Below, in pieces: positions 6,903 to 14,979 of a DNA stretch of 31,427 nt; position 1 is the first letter of the stretch, and the number at the start of each line of letters is the position of its first letter. The stretch is from a virus, in the IMG/VR virus record IMGVR_UViG_3300047317_000050, positions 1 through 31,427 of that record. One strand, given 5' to 3'. The notes beneath the pieces were generated by a model, which was given only the letters and a program-made list of their open reading frames with translations, made no database searches and had not been told where the DNA came from. The position numbers and the translations under genes were made by a program.

Positions 6903-8758
6903 TTCAGCAACCCATTGTTATATGCCCACTCGAAATTTGAGCGAAGGGCTGGATTGGACTTGATAGCGGACTGCACCGCCGCGCGCTGAGCATCCCCCGA
7001 CAGACCCAGGATCGGCATCATCGATGGCTTGATTGCCTGATCAAACTGGTTTTCGAGAGTCGTATATTTTTTGGAGTCGCCCGACTGGTAGACAGGCGTC
7101 AGCAGATTCGCTTTGAGCTGCTGCGCGCGAAGCTGATTGATCTGCGTCTGCAAACCGTCCTGGATCGCCTTATTCGGCTTTCCATAATCGGGAACAGATT
7201 CGCCGGTCAGTTCGCGGCCTTTGTCTGAGCCGTTTGTCCCGTTCTGGCCGGCAAGAAGCTGGATGACGTTTGCGCGCTGCTTTTCATATTCGGCCGCATC
7301 AGGGCTGATCGTCGGCGCAACCATGGTTCCGAGTGCGCCAGCGGTCAGAACCGGATTCTTCCTTGCGGCAAGTTCCTGCATTTTCTGCAATGCGTCGAGC
7401 GCGCCATTGGCGCTTGAACTGATCCCTTGGAGCTTTTCATACGACGCCTTCATAGTGTCCGCGCTGGCCTGTTGCGAGGCATTCGCGTTCGAAGTAGCGC
7501 CCAGCGGTGGAGTCGCCGCAGCGCCACCCTGGGAAGCGCCACCACCAAAGACACCTTGCGGGCCATTCTCGTGCAGGGAAATTGCGGTGCTAAGGGACTG
7601 ACGAACCAGAGGATTCGACAGGTCGAGCTTCTGATTCGGGCTGATGCCAAGACGTTGTGACACGTCCTTGATATACGCCTGCGTGTCGTTCTCGTTGGGA
7701 GGCGCCCACTTCGAGATCACGCCAGAGAGCGTATTGACGCCCTGCTTGCCATAGGATGCGAGATTGTCGTCGAGCGCCTTCAGGCCCGTCTGCATGTCGG
7801 GATACTGCGCAAGTTTTCCGCCCGGCATCATTGCACCGGGGTTGTTGTTGCGCACCGGCGCGGGCGCGCTCGGATTCGTCACCGCAGCTTCGTTGGAATA
7901 CTCCATCTGCTGCGTCTGCGGGTTGTAGACCTGAATCGGCTTGAACTGGGCGCCACCGGCAGCAGTTGCCGCGGCATTCCCTTGCATCGCTGCCTGCGCG
8001 CCAGAAAGAGGCTCAACGCCTGCCGAGTTGCCGGCCGCATCATAAAGCTGGCGCGTGCCGGGAATATCGGACGCAGTGAATGCGACAGGCTTGAGCGAAT
8101 AGGGATCTCGGAACGTGCCAGTTCCGGTCAGCGGCGCGTTGTATGAGTCGTGCATGAACTGCCGCTGGTTCGCAACCATCGGATCGAATCCGCCCTGGCG
8201 CGCGGCAAGCGTGGCCGCCGTCGGCGCTGTCTGCGCTTCGAGCATCTTCGCGTAGGCTTCGGGGCCCAGCATTCCGTAAAGGATCATGGACTGCTGCGGC
8301 GTTTTCCCCGGCATCGTCAGCACGCCGTTTGCCATCTGCGTTTGCGGAGCAGCCTGAACAGGTGCCGCGCCCATCGCTGCGCCAAGTTGCGCACCCGAAG
8401 GGCCTGCTTCCGACTGCCCGCCACTCGCACCACCAACATCGGCGGCCGGCGCCTGCGGCTGACCGCCGAACGCATTCCCATACATCTGCCCCATGATCTG
8501 CGCCTGCTGACCCATCGAGTCGCGCGCGATCTTGTTGCCGACGTACATGTTCGCCATCTTGGCGAGACCTTCGAGCGGGCTGATGCGATAGCCCATTCCG
8601 CCGACCTGACGATTGCTCGTGTCGATCGGCTGCAATCCCTGCTGAAGCAGCGCCTGCCCGATAGCCTGCTGCTGCTGCAACTGCATCAGGTTCTGCTGCT
8701 GGTCAGGCGGCAGCAGCGCCAGCATCGGATTCATCCCCATAGTGGGCTGAGTCGGCAT
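6899..8758 (-). CDS. Ejection-type virion protein with a peptidoglycan-hydrolase-like domain
   Basis: A 619-residue virion protein. Residues 1-100 are Gln/Met-rich, with QQQ runs and helices that could line a channel. Residues 100-295 are low-complexity Ala/Gly/Pro. Residues about 300-400 carry a compact conserved module (VRNNNPGAM...YPDMQTGLKALDDNLASYGKQG...ISKWAPPNENDTQAYI...LSTAISLHENG). That module occurs in many phage and conjugation proteins and is usually read as a lysozyme or transglycosylase-like wall-opening domain. The remaining 200 residues are helical. It would help the tail open peptidoglycan during DNA entry. Enzyme activity is inferred from the module; the catalytic acid is not obvious. 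ATG 8758 has a strong GGAGG site. Confidence 0.8.
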   Translation of the reverse strand: MPTQPTMGMNPMLALLPPDQQQNLMQLQQQQAIGQALLQQGLQPIDTSNRQVGGMGYRISPLEGLAKMANMYVGNKIARDSMGQQAQIMGQMYGNAFGGQPQAPAADVGGASGGQSEAGPSGAQLGAAMGAAPVQAAPQTQMANGVLTMPGKTPQQSMILYGMLGPEAYAKMLEAQTAPTAATLAARQGGFDPMVANQRQFMHDSYNAPLTGTGTFRDPYSLKPVAFTASDIPGTRQLYDAAGNSAGVEPLSGAQAAMQGNAAATAAGGAQFKPIQVYNPQTQQMEYSNEAAVTNPSAPAPVRNNNPGAMMPGGKLAQYPDMQTGLKALDDNLASYGKQGVNTLSGVISKWAPPNENDTQAYIKDVSQRLGISPNQKLDLSNPLVRQSLSTAISLHENGPQGVFGGGASQGGAAATPPLGATSNANASQQASADTMKASYEKLQGISSSANGALDALQKMQELAARKNPVLTAGALGTMVAPTISPDAAEYEKQRANVIQLLAGQNGTNGSDKGRELTGESVPDYGKPNKAIQDGLQTQINQLRAQQLKANLLTPVYQSGDSKKYTTLENQFDQAIKPSMMPILGLSGDAQRAAVQSAIKSNPALRSNFEWAYNNGLLK

Positions 8759-8759
8759 T

Positions 8760-9755
8760 TCAATATCCTCCGTACAGACCGAGACCGCCCATGCCTTGCA
8801 GCATCATCTGGCCGACCAGTTGCTGTTGTGGCGTCTGGGCATAGCCGGTGCGCGCCGGCATCGCCTGCGGTGGAGCGAGCAGCGTCGCCGTGGGGTTCTG
8901 GTAAGCGGTCGAGTTATCCGACTGACTGTTCGCCTGATTCGCGCGCTGCTGTGCAAGCTGGCTCTGCTGCTGCATGACCTGCTGGGCGAGGTTCGTGAAG
9001 TTGCCCATGTTCAGGCCACCCATCGAAGCGCCGCCGATGTTCGACAGGCCCGCGGTTTCGCCCGACATGCCGCCGCCAAGAGCACCGCTTGCCGTGCCGC
9101 TCATGCCGCCGCCAGGCAGCAGGCCGCTAAAGAGCCCAGTCGGAGACGACCCTAGAGCGCCGCCCATGTCGCCGCCCATCACCGTGCCGAGACCGCTGCC
9201 GCCGGCTGATACCGTTCCAGTCATGCCGGCGTCGCCAACGGCCGCAGGACCGCCGAAGAAACCAGTCAGACCACTCGCCCCTGCACCACCAGCGCCTGCA
9301 TCCGCACCGAGCCCACCGCCAAGACCGAACAGGCCCGACAAGCCACCGCCACCGCCTGCACCTGCCGCCGCACCTGCTCCTTCAGCGCCTGCAGCAGCGC
9401 CGCCGCCCGCACCACCAGCGCCCGCACCGAGCGCCCCGCCCAATGCGCCGCCAGTGAATACCGAGCCGACCACCGCGCCGACGGTAGAACCTGGTTTGTG
9501 ATCGACCCAGTTATGAATGCCGGCCGTCTGCGAGTACAGCGGATCGATATACGATGTCGCCTTGTCGATCGGCGTGACGACCTTAGACAGTCCCTCATTG
9601 ACCAGCGAAGGGATTTTCTTGCTCGTAAGATCGATGTACTTCTGGCCGCCAATCCACGAAAGCGGATCGGTCCACCGCTGGAACTTCGAGCCCGCCATTC
9701 CAAGCGGATCTTCGTAGTTGTTACCGCTCAGTGAGTCGCCAAAGAGCCAGGACAT
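8760..9755 (-). CDS. Glycine/alanine-rich internal virion protein
   Basis: A 331-residue protein. It has an ordered N-terminal 95 residues (WLFGDSL...PLSWIGGQKYIDLTSKKIP) ending in a glycine-zipper membrane-like stretch (VGAVVGSVFTGGALGGALGAG). A very long Gly/Ala/Ser low-complexity middle (about 110-255) follows, then a Gln-rich helical end (NLAQQVMQQQSQLAQQRANQ). The zipper stretch could insert in a membrane after ejection, as proposed for other short-tail phage injection proteins. It is part of the four-gene ejection cluster and has a good GGGAG site. I recognise the general type from Burkholderia and Bordetella podoviruses, not a specific function. Confidence 0.72.
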   Translation of the reverse strand: MSWLFGDSLSGNNYEDPLGMAGSKFQRWTDPLSWIGGQKYIDLTSKKIPSLVNEGLSKVVTPIDKATSYIDPLYSQTAGIHNWVDHKPGSTVGAVVGSVFTGGALGGALGAGAGGAGGGAAAGAEGAGAAAGAGGGGGLSGLFGLGGGLGADAGAGGAGASGLTGFFGGPAAVGDAGMTGTVSAGGSGLGTVMGGDMGGALGSSPTGLFSGLLPGGGMSGTASGALGGGMSGETAGLSNIGGASMGGLNMGNFTNLAQQVMQQQSQLAQQRANQANSQSDNSTAYQNPTATLLAPPQAMPARTGYAQTPQQQLVGQMMLQGMGGLGLYGGY

Positions 9756-9756
9756 A

Positions 9757-10944
9757 TCAGTCTCCCAGCAGGCGGTCGTAATTCACCGCGTCAAAGCCGC
9801 TCGGCGTTCGAACGACAGCCTGCGGATCGACGCGCTTTACTTCGTCCGCCATCACGCCATGACGCACCGTGCCGGGTTCGTCCCACACATACCGGTAGCG
9901 GTAGAAGTTCACGCCATCCTTCAGCGGGCCGACTGCTTCGATGTCCGTTTTCAGACGACGATCGGACATCATCTGCCCCATCATCGGCATGGCCGCAGCG
10001 CCCAGGCCAAAGAGCCCGCTCTTGGAAGAGTTCGACGCTCCGGTCGATGCGTTGTAGGCATTCAGTTGACCCTGGTACTGGTTCTGGAATGCCTGCGCGA
10101 TGTTTGCCGGGTTCGCCGCAGACTGGGCGGTCCCTGTGTTTCCAGGCACGAGCCCAGCGAGGCTTGACAGTTGCGAGTACGGAAGTTGGGACAGCGACGC
10201 CTGCTGGCCATAATTCACGCCCTGCTGGTTCAGCAGATTGCCCTGCTCGCCCACCGCGGCGAGGTTGTTATTCAGCATCTGCGAGCCGATCTGCGAGCCC
10301 GTCAAGACCGACTGATTTGCCGCATTGCTATACGCCTGATTCTTCGAATTGTTGAAATTCGTCATGGCGTTGTCGTATGCCTGCGATCCGGGGACAAGCC
10401 CCTGATTGGCAAGCTGAGACTCCAGACTCGACTGCTGCTGCTTGAACTGCGGATCGAGATACTGGGTCTGCGCGGCGTACGCGGCCTGCTGGCCCTGCCG
10501 GTTGGCATCCTGCGCGGCAGTCGGGCTGATCTGCGAGCCGAGCCCTGCGAGTTGCGAATTGATGCCGCCGAGCCCGAATATCGAGTTGCCGACGGTTGCA
10601 TTGGAGTTGCCGGCCGCCGACATCGAGCTATTCAGCAGATTCTGGAGCGGCTGGCTTGCGCTGATGCTCGTCTGATAGATCGGCGCACCCGTGGCATCGG
10701 TGCCAACCACGTTGCTCTGCTGCGAGCCGAACGGGTTCGAATAGTTATTGAGATTCAGCGCCTTGTTAAACTGCGCTGTCTGCTCGTTCGTCTGCGTCGT
10801 TGCGTCCGCAACCTTGTACGGATCAGGAGCCTGCGGCGCGCTGCCGCCTTTGCCGCCGCCTTCAAGCGTCGCCGGCCGGTTCTTGCCGTATGCGCGCGTG
10901 AATGCGCGCTCTGGCAGATCAGGAAATTCGTTGAAGTGCCGCAC
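9757..10944 (-). CDS. Virion protein with C-terminal S74 (endosialidase-type) chaperone domain
   Basis: A 395-residue protein. The first 325 residues are Gln/Asn/Ala/Ser-rich and helical (repeats like NLAAVGEQGNLLNQQG), typical of ejection proteins in this gene position. The last about 69 residues form an intramolecular chaperone domain of peptidase family S74: SDRRLKTDI (S327 and K332, the spacing of the known Ser/Lys self-cleavage pair), then VNFYRYRYVW, HGVMADEV and a FDAVNYDRLL end. In fibres and spikes this domain guides trimer folding and then cuts itself off; here it ends a non-fibre protein. The GTG start at 10944 has an AGGAG site seven bases upstream. It overlaps the end of the acetyltransferase gene by 26 bases. 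Confidence 0.82.
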   Translation of the reverse strand: MRHFNEFPDLPERAFTRAYGKNRPATLEGGGKGGSAPQAPDPYKVADATTQTNEQTAQFNKALNLNNYSNPFGSQQSNVVGTDATGAPIYQTSISASQPLQNLLNSSMSAAGNSNATVGNSIFGLGGINSQLAGLGSQISPTAAQDANRQGQQAAYAAQTQYLDPQFKQQQSSLESQLANQGLVPGSQAYDNAMTNFNNSKNQAYSNAANQSVLTGSQIGSQMLNNNLAAVGEQGNLLNQQGVNYGQQASLSQLPYSQLSSLAGLVPGNTGTAQSAANPANIAQAFQNQYQGQLNAYNASTGASNSSKSGLFGLGAAAMPMMGQMMSDRRLKTDIEAVGPLKDGVNFYRYRYVWDEPGTVRHGVMADEVKRVDPQAVVRTPSGFDAVNYDRLLGD

Positions 10945-11365
10945 GCAGCCTCTCCTGTAGGAAGCGGCATTCGCTCTTGAGCATGCCGTAAAGAATCAGG
11001 TCGCAGCCATCTGTGGTGCCTTCACGCAGGATTCCTTCACGCCGGAATCCAAGGTGCTCGTCAAAGCGCTGCGCGTCGGCGTTATCCGCGCGCACGAGCC
11101 CCGTTACTCGACGAACGCCGAGCTGCACAAAGGGATAGCGGAAGGTCGCTGCAAGGAAAGCCGGCGTGATCCAGTGACGCGAGCCATCCGAGGCCACATG
11201 CATCACGATCGACGCCTGCGTGTAATTGGTGAACAGCACGCCCGCGGTAAGTTCGCCGTCTTTTTCAAGGCCAAGCGCCGTGTAATCGCGAAACGATTCC
11301 TCGCCTACGCGATCAGCGACAAACCTCATAATCCGTTCGGGTTGATCCCAGACAATGCGTTTCAT
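10919..11365 (-). CDS. GNAT-family N-acetyltransferase within the tail gene cluster
   Basis: A 148-residue GNAT enzyme, which would transfer an acyl group from acyl-CoA to an amine. The fold is recognisable from the central strand with RRVTGLVRADNADAQRFDEHLGFRREGILREG. This contains the motif-A region for CoA binding and the common NxxAQRF..LGF ending, followed by YGMLKSE. ATG 11365 is preferred because GGGAAAG lies about six bases upstream; the longer frame to 11419 enters a hairpin region. It sits between hub and ejection genes, overlapping the next gene by 26 bases, so it is made late. Acetyltransferases in this position occur in other Burkholderia podoviruses; the substrate, virion or host, is unknown. 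Confidence 0.88.
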   Translation of the reverse strand: MKRIVWDQPERIMRFVADRVGEESFRDYTALGLEKDGELTAGVLFTNYTQASIVMHVASDGSRHWITPAFLAATFRYPFVQLGVRRVTGLVRADNADAQRFDEHLGFRREGILREGTTDGCDLILYGMLKSECRFLQERLRAALQRIS

Positions 11366-11395
11366 CAGTGCTTTCCCGATGCGCAAAGCTGGACG

Positions 11396-11441
11396 AAGAT
11401 GCGCGTCTGCTGAGCGCATCTTTTACCGCGGGGAACCCCGC
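11396..11441 (-). other. Pair of strong hairpins between tail hub and acetyltransferase genes
   Basis: A perfect 9-bp inverted repeat (aagatgcgc at 11396-11404, gcgcatctt at 11414-11422) is followed by a 6-bp inverted repeat gcgggg-aa-ccccgc (11428-11441). They lie in the 122-base gap between 11365 and 11488. On the minus strand, the direction of the genes, no T-run follows either stem, so they look more like RNA processing or stability elements than simple terminators. The T4 run after the first stem is on the plus strand. No gene is seen in the gap. Confidence 0.55.
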
Positions 11442-11473
11442 ATGCATGAAGATGGAAAATCTGCCGCTTAGTG

Positions 11474-11487
11474 TAGATAGCGGGAAT
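11474..11487 (-). repeat. Copy 1 of a shared intergenic 14-bp motif
   Basis: ATTCCCGCTATCTA on the minus strand lies directly after the stop of the tail-hub gene. The same 14 bases with one change recur at 18322-18335, also in a short gap after a minus-strand gene. Both copies are followed within about 50 bases by GCATGC and a GCGGGG. It could be a phage regulatory or processing site; function is unknown. Confidence 0.4.
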
Positions 11488-13695
11488 TCAGAGCGTTAGC
11501 TGTGTCTGCGGCTCGTACATGAAAGTGGCGGATTCGATCGAATAGGCCACGCCTTTCGTCTGGGTTCGCATGCGGTAGGTCGCCGCGTACCCGATACCGT
11601 CGATCGATTGCCAGTCAGACTGGATGATCTGCGCACCGTTCCACGGCACCTGATCCCATGGCGTTGTGTCCCATGGCGTTGAGAAGCCCTGAGAGAATCC
11701 AGGCGTCGAAGTCGGCAGTGAGTTGCTGAAATCGACCGACAGATCCATCTGTAACGAGAACGGTGAATTGGCGAGGAACACCGGGCGGACCATCTTGAAA
11801 TACTTCTGCACGCCGCGCATGTTGAAATAGTTGAACGCCGGCTTGATGTCCGCGTTGATCGCGTTGCCGCCGTCGTCATTGCCCACATCCGCCTGCGCGA
11901 CACCATTTGGGCCGCCAAAGAACAGGCCGCTGTTGTAATACGCGAAACAGGTCGAATTCCACCCAGTGAAGCGGCACCATGCATTCGTCAGCGTGTTCAT
12001 CACGTACTGGTAGGAGACCGAATCCTCAGCCGTCGGCACGTTGACAAGCAGCTTATTGCCGTCGGGATACAGAATCACCTGCCAGCCGAAATGCGAGCCA
12101 TAAGCGGCTACATCTGCAGTAACGCTCGGGCTGATCTTGCGCGTGAGCGTTTCGTTGCGCTCGGAACGATCGCTTAGCAACGCTTTGCTGAGCGGCGTCA
12201 GACCGTCCGCCCCGATGAATACGATGTCCGAACCGTACTTCTCATAGAAGCGCCGGCCGGTCGGCGCGCCAATGCGGAAGTGTGCGGAGATCCCGAAGGC
12301 GTTCGCCTGCGACGGATCAGAGCCCTGATACACCACAGCTTCACCGACCGAACTCACCAGCACGAGGTAAGGATTAAGGCCCGCGGAATCGTCAATGTTC
12401 CATGTCGCCATGCCAGCGAGGAAGCCGCCCAGCGTCAACTCGGAACCGATGTCGAGCACATTGGCCGCGCCCCCGACCTGACCAACCGGCAGATACCATG
12501 CTTGCGTCGTGTTGAGCTTGGCGAACCAGAGCCGCTGCGCGAACACGTTGACGCTAACGAAGGTCGAAGGATCGACGCCAGTAATCGCGATAGGCGTCGA
12601 TGAGTTGGTAATCTGCTGCCAGCTTGTGCCGTTATAGACGAGCGGCGCATCGACGCCATTCACCATCACCAGGAAATCCGCGCCGGCGTTGCTGAAGTTC
12701 ACATACTGCCAGCGCGAATTCGTGAGCCCGGAGATGACTGGAGCCCCGATCGCTATCACATAGATCTTGCTGATTCCCGTCGGGACCGCTGCGGTGAACG
12801 TGAGCGTCTTGCCGCTGAGCGTGTACTGATCCGGGCTCTGGAATCCGCCGTCAAAGTGAACGAGCAGGTTTGCGGAACTCGGGTAGCCTTGCGACAGCGT
12901 AAGCGTGGTCTGACCACTTGCCGCAAATGGTCCTTCCTGCACGACATTACCGACCGCAACCGCGACTATATAGACCGTCGATGTGAACGTTGGAATCGCC
13001 GAGGTGAAGGTCAGCACCTTGCCTGCAAGGGTGTACTGGTCCGGTCCCTGATACGTGCCGTCGAACCATACGAGCAGGTTTGTCGGGCCTGCGTAGGCTT
13101 GGGAAAGGGCGAGCGATGTCTGACCGCCGACGCCGGTAAATGGTCCCTCGGCAACGATATTCGCCGTCAGCGCACCGATGCTCTCGATATAGACCTGATT
13201 CACGCCGACCGGGATGGGTGACGTGAATGTGATGCTGTTTGAACCTACTGTGTACTGGTCGTAGCCCTGATACTGGCCGTCGAAGTGGACGATGATGTCG
13301 GCTGATTTTGCGTAGGTTTTCGACAGCGGAAGGGTCGTCGTGACGCCGCCAGTGAACTGCGCGCCGGCCACAAATGGACCTTCGATGACGACATTCCCGG
13401 CGCCGATCGGCTGATTAGCCGACACGTCGTAGACGTTGCCCTTCGATACCGCGAACATCTTCCTGATCGTGCCGGCCGTATAGACAGCCAGCGTTTCGAC
13501 GTTCGTCAGGCCAGATCCCCACGTCTGGTAACCATTGCGCAGCGGCACATCTGCCGTGCCAGGGAAATAGTTGTCCAGAATGACCGCATCAGTGGGCGGC
13601 ATGTTCGACACCGCGTCGAGCGTGTTCAGACCGCCGACGGGCGGCGGAAGCGTTTCGGTCTGGAGGCGGGGCGCGCGGTTGACGGGGCGGCGCAT
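11488..13695 (-). CDS. Tail hub / tail tube protein with three inserted tandem repeats
   Basis: A 735-residue tail protein. The start (ETLPPPVGGLNTLDAVSNMPPTDA...LDNYFP...RNGY) is the conserved opening of podovirus hub or stabilisation proteins that cap the portal and form the short tail tube. Residues about 102-320 hold three tandem repeats of roughly 70 residues each, with the pattern EGPF...TLPLS..Y......LLV.FDG.YQ.PDQYTLSG..LTFT.A.P.G....YI. This is the kind of repeat usually found in tail fibres. Residues about 325-735 return to the beta-rich hub fold (WYLPVG, EAVVYQGSDP, VIFIGADGLTPLS). Related proteins normally lack the repeats, hence the unusual length. It lies four bases after the adaptor gene. 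Confidence 0.8.
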   Translation of the reverse strand: MRRPVNRAPRLQTETLPPPVGGLNTLDAVSNMPPTDAVILDNYFPGTADVPLRNGYQTWGSGLTNVETLAVYTAGTIRKMFAVSKGNVYDVSANQPIGAGNVVIEGPFVAGAQFTGGVTTTLPLSKTYAKSADIIVHFDGQYQGYDQYTVGSNSITFTSPIPVGVNQVYIESIGALTANIVAEGPFTGVGGQTSLALSQAYAGPTNLLVWFDGTYQGPDQYTLAGKVLTFTSAIPTFTSTVYIVAVAVGNVVQEGPFAASGQTTLTLSQGYPSSANLLVHFDGGFQSPDQYTLSGKTLTFTAAVPTGISKIYVIAIGAPVISGLTNSRWQYVNFSNAGADFLVMVNGVDAPLVYNGTSWQQITNSSTPIAITGVDPSTFVSVNVFAQRLWFAKLNTTQAWYLPVGQVGGAANVLDIGSELTLGGFLAGMATWNIDDSAGLNPYLVLVSSVGEAVVYQGSDPSQANAFGISAHFRIGAPTGRRFYEKYGSDIVFIGADGLTPLSKALLSDRSERNETLTRKISPSVTADVAAYGSHFGWQVILYPDGNKLLVNVPTAEDSVSYQYVMNTLTNAWCRFTGWNSTCFAYYNSGLFFGGPNGVAQADVGNDDGGNAINADIKPAFNYFNMRGVQKYFKMVRPVFLANSPFSLQMDLSVDFSNSLPTSTPGFSQGFSTPWDTTPWDQVPWNGAQIIQSDWQSIDGIGYAATYRMRTQTKGVAYSIESATFMYEPQTQLTL

Positions 13696-13698
13696 GGA

Positions 13699-14649
13699 TT
13701 ACGAGCCGAAAGAAGTGTCAGGGATATTCGCGGAACCGAGCAGAATCGGCGGCTCTGCGCGGGCATTGATCGGAAGCACACGCGATCCACCTGACCGGCC
13801 AATTGCGGCCTCGACTGCATCGTCATATTCGCGCTGCGCCGAACTCGAATCGAAGCCCTTGCGGTTCAGGAAGCGCGCGATGATGCCGAGGATAAAGAGC
13901 CGGTCCTGAAGCACTGGCGTATCCGTATCGGCCGCCCATGCGGTTTGAGGCACCCCCGCGGCGGACTGACACCAGCCCGTCGAGTAATACTCCATCACCA
14001 GGCTATCCAGAGACGCCGGTACCGGGTTGACGAAGATTTTGTTGTCCATCAGGCGCCAACGCAGCCGCGGGCCTGTAGGGCTGATGCCTGACTTCAGCAC
14101 CTGCCATTCCTGCGCGTTCAGCGGGCCAACCAGTTGCCAGCGGAAAGACCGGTCCCAACCTGTCTGCTGGATGAAGTGGTCGCAATCCGTCGGCACCGCG
14201 TAGCTTTCATTGCCGAATGAGAATAGCGCGCCGGTTGCCGTGTTCAGCGCGGTCTGGTTCAGCGTGACCGTCATCCCGACCGGATCTACCGCGGTCACAG
14301 TGACACCGTAGGGCGTCGCCGTGCTCGTGCCGACCATGCCGACGGCAATATTCGCCACCGTGTTCATGTTCGTGATGACGTTCGATCCCGCAGTCGTGTT
14401 GCCGCTATACCCGCCATATCCCACGAGGTTGAACGTGTATTCCTTGCGCATCGCCGGCCAGCCGTCATTCATGCCGCCGCGTGCTGCCAGATCCTCACCG
14501 ACGCGCGTTGCGTGAATGAGCATCTGCGAGACCGTCTTGTCCGTGTTGCCGATAATCTGGCTCGGCTGCGGCAAGCCGAAGTCGCCCATGACCTCCTGAA
14601 TGATCCGCAGGATGGTTTTCTGTCCAAGCGAGGTAATGGGCTGGGTCAT
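13699..14649 (-). CDS. Head-tail adaptor protein (tail tube A / gp4-like) with an inserted beta-domain
   Basis: A 316-residue adaptor that would dock under the portal ring. Residues 1-78 are helical (LGQKTILRIIQEVMGDFGLPQPS...MLIHATRVGEDLAARGGW-like) and match the adaptor start of short-tailed phages. Residues about 79-147 form an inserted beta-rich domain (SGNTTAGSNVITNM...VGMVG...VTAVDPVGMTVTLNQ) of a type common as decoration on phage structural proteins. The rest resumes the adaptor (YAVPTDCDHFI...RWRLMDNKIFVNPVP...LVMEYYSTGW...DTPVLQDRLFILGIIARFL). Position between capsid genes and hub agrees. The insertion is unusual in a protein this close to the head. Confidence 0.8.
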   Translation of the reverse strand: MTQPITSLGQKTILRIIQEVMGDFGLPQPSQIIGNTDKTVSQMLIHATRVGEDLAARGGMNDGWPAMRKEYTFNLVGYGGYSGNTTAGSNVITNMNTVANIAVGMVGTSTATPYGVTVTAVDPVGMTVTLNQTALNTATGALFSFGNESYAVPTDCDHFIQQTGWDRSFRWQLVGPLNAQEWQVLKSGISPTGPRLRWRLMDNKIFVNPVPASLDSLVMEYYSTGWCQSAAGVPQTAWAADTDTPVLQDRLFILGIIARFLNRKGFDSSSAQREYDDAVEAAIGRSGGSRVLPINARAEPPILLGSANIPDTSFGS

Positions 14650-14652
14650 GGG

Positions 14653-14979
14653 TTACACGCCTGAGAGACGCTGCTTGAGCAAATAGCCTTCGAGGGCCCA
14701 GATCTTCTCGCGTGCGTTCGTGCGCGCGATCTTCCGGCCGATTTCCTCATCGAAATTCGAAGGGCTTGCGGCGGCGCTTTCCCCGGTCACGGTGAAGCCA
14801 TTGTTCAGCGTCAAGCAGCACACAGTGAGCGTCGTTCCGGGGAAGACGTGATATGCCTCGCTCACGATCGTCGCATCAATATGCGCGGGCGTCAGGCGCG
14901 GAGCATTGAGTCCCTTGGCCTGAATTTCCCCTTCGATATTCTGCTCATCGGTTTTTGGGGTATGGACGGCCATGTTCAT
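14653..14979 (-). CDS. Phage Gp49-like structural-region protein
   Basis: A 108-residue protein matching the Gp49/Gp66 family of short phage proteins: PRLTPAHIDATIVSEAYHVFPGTTLTVCCLTLNNGFTVTGESA...FDEEIGRKIARTNAREKIWALEGYLL. Members lie in the head or tail regions of many phages, and their role is unknown. ATG 14979 overlaps the upstream stop as ATGA and has GGGAG seven bases upstream; ATG 14973 is the alternative. The longer frame to 15129 is only the shadow of the upstream gene. It ends three bases before the adaptor gene. Confidence 0.85.
   Translation of the reverse strand: MNMAVHTPKTDEQNIEGEIQAKGLNAPRLTPAHIDATIVSEAYHVFPGTTLTVCCLTLNNGFTVTGESAAASPSNFDEEIGRKIARTNAREKIWALEGYLLKQRLSGV

Noticed and set aside
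8974-9501. Long plus-strand Pro/Ala-rich frame of 175 residues
   Set aside because: It is the mirror of the Gly/Ala-rich internal virion gene on the minus strand; GC-rich repeats make open frames on both strands.
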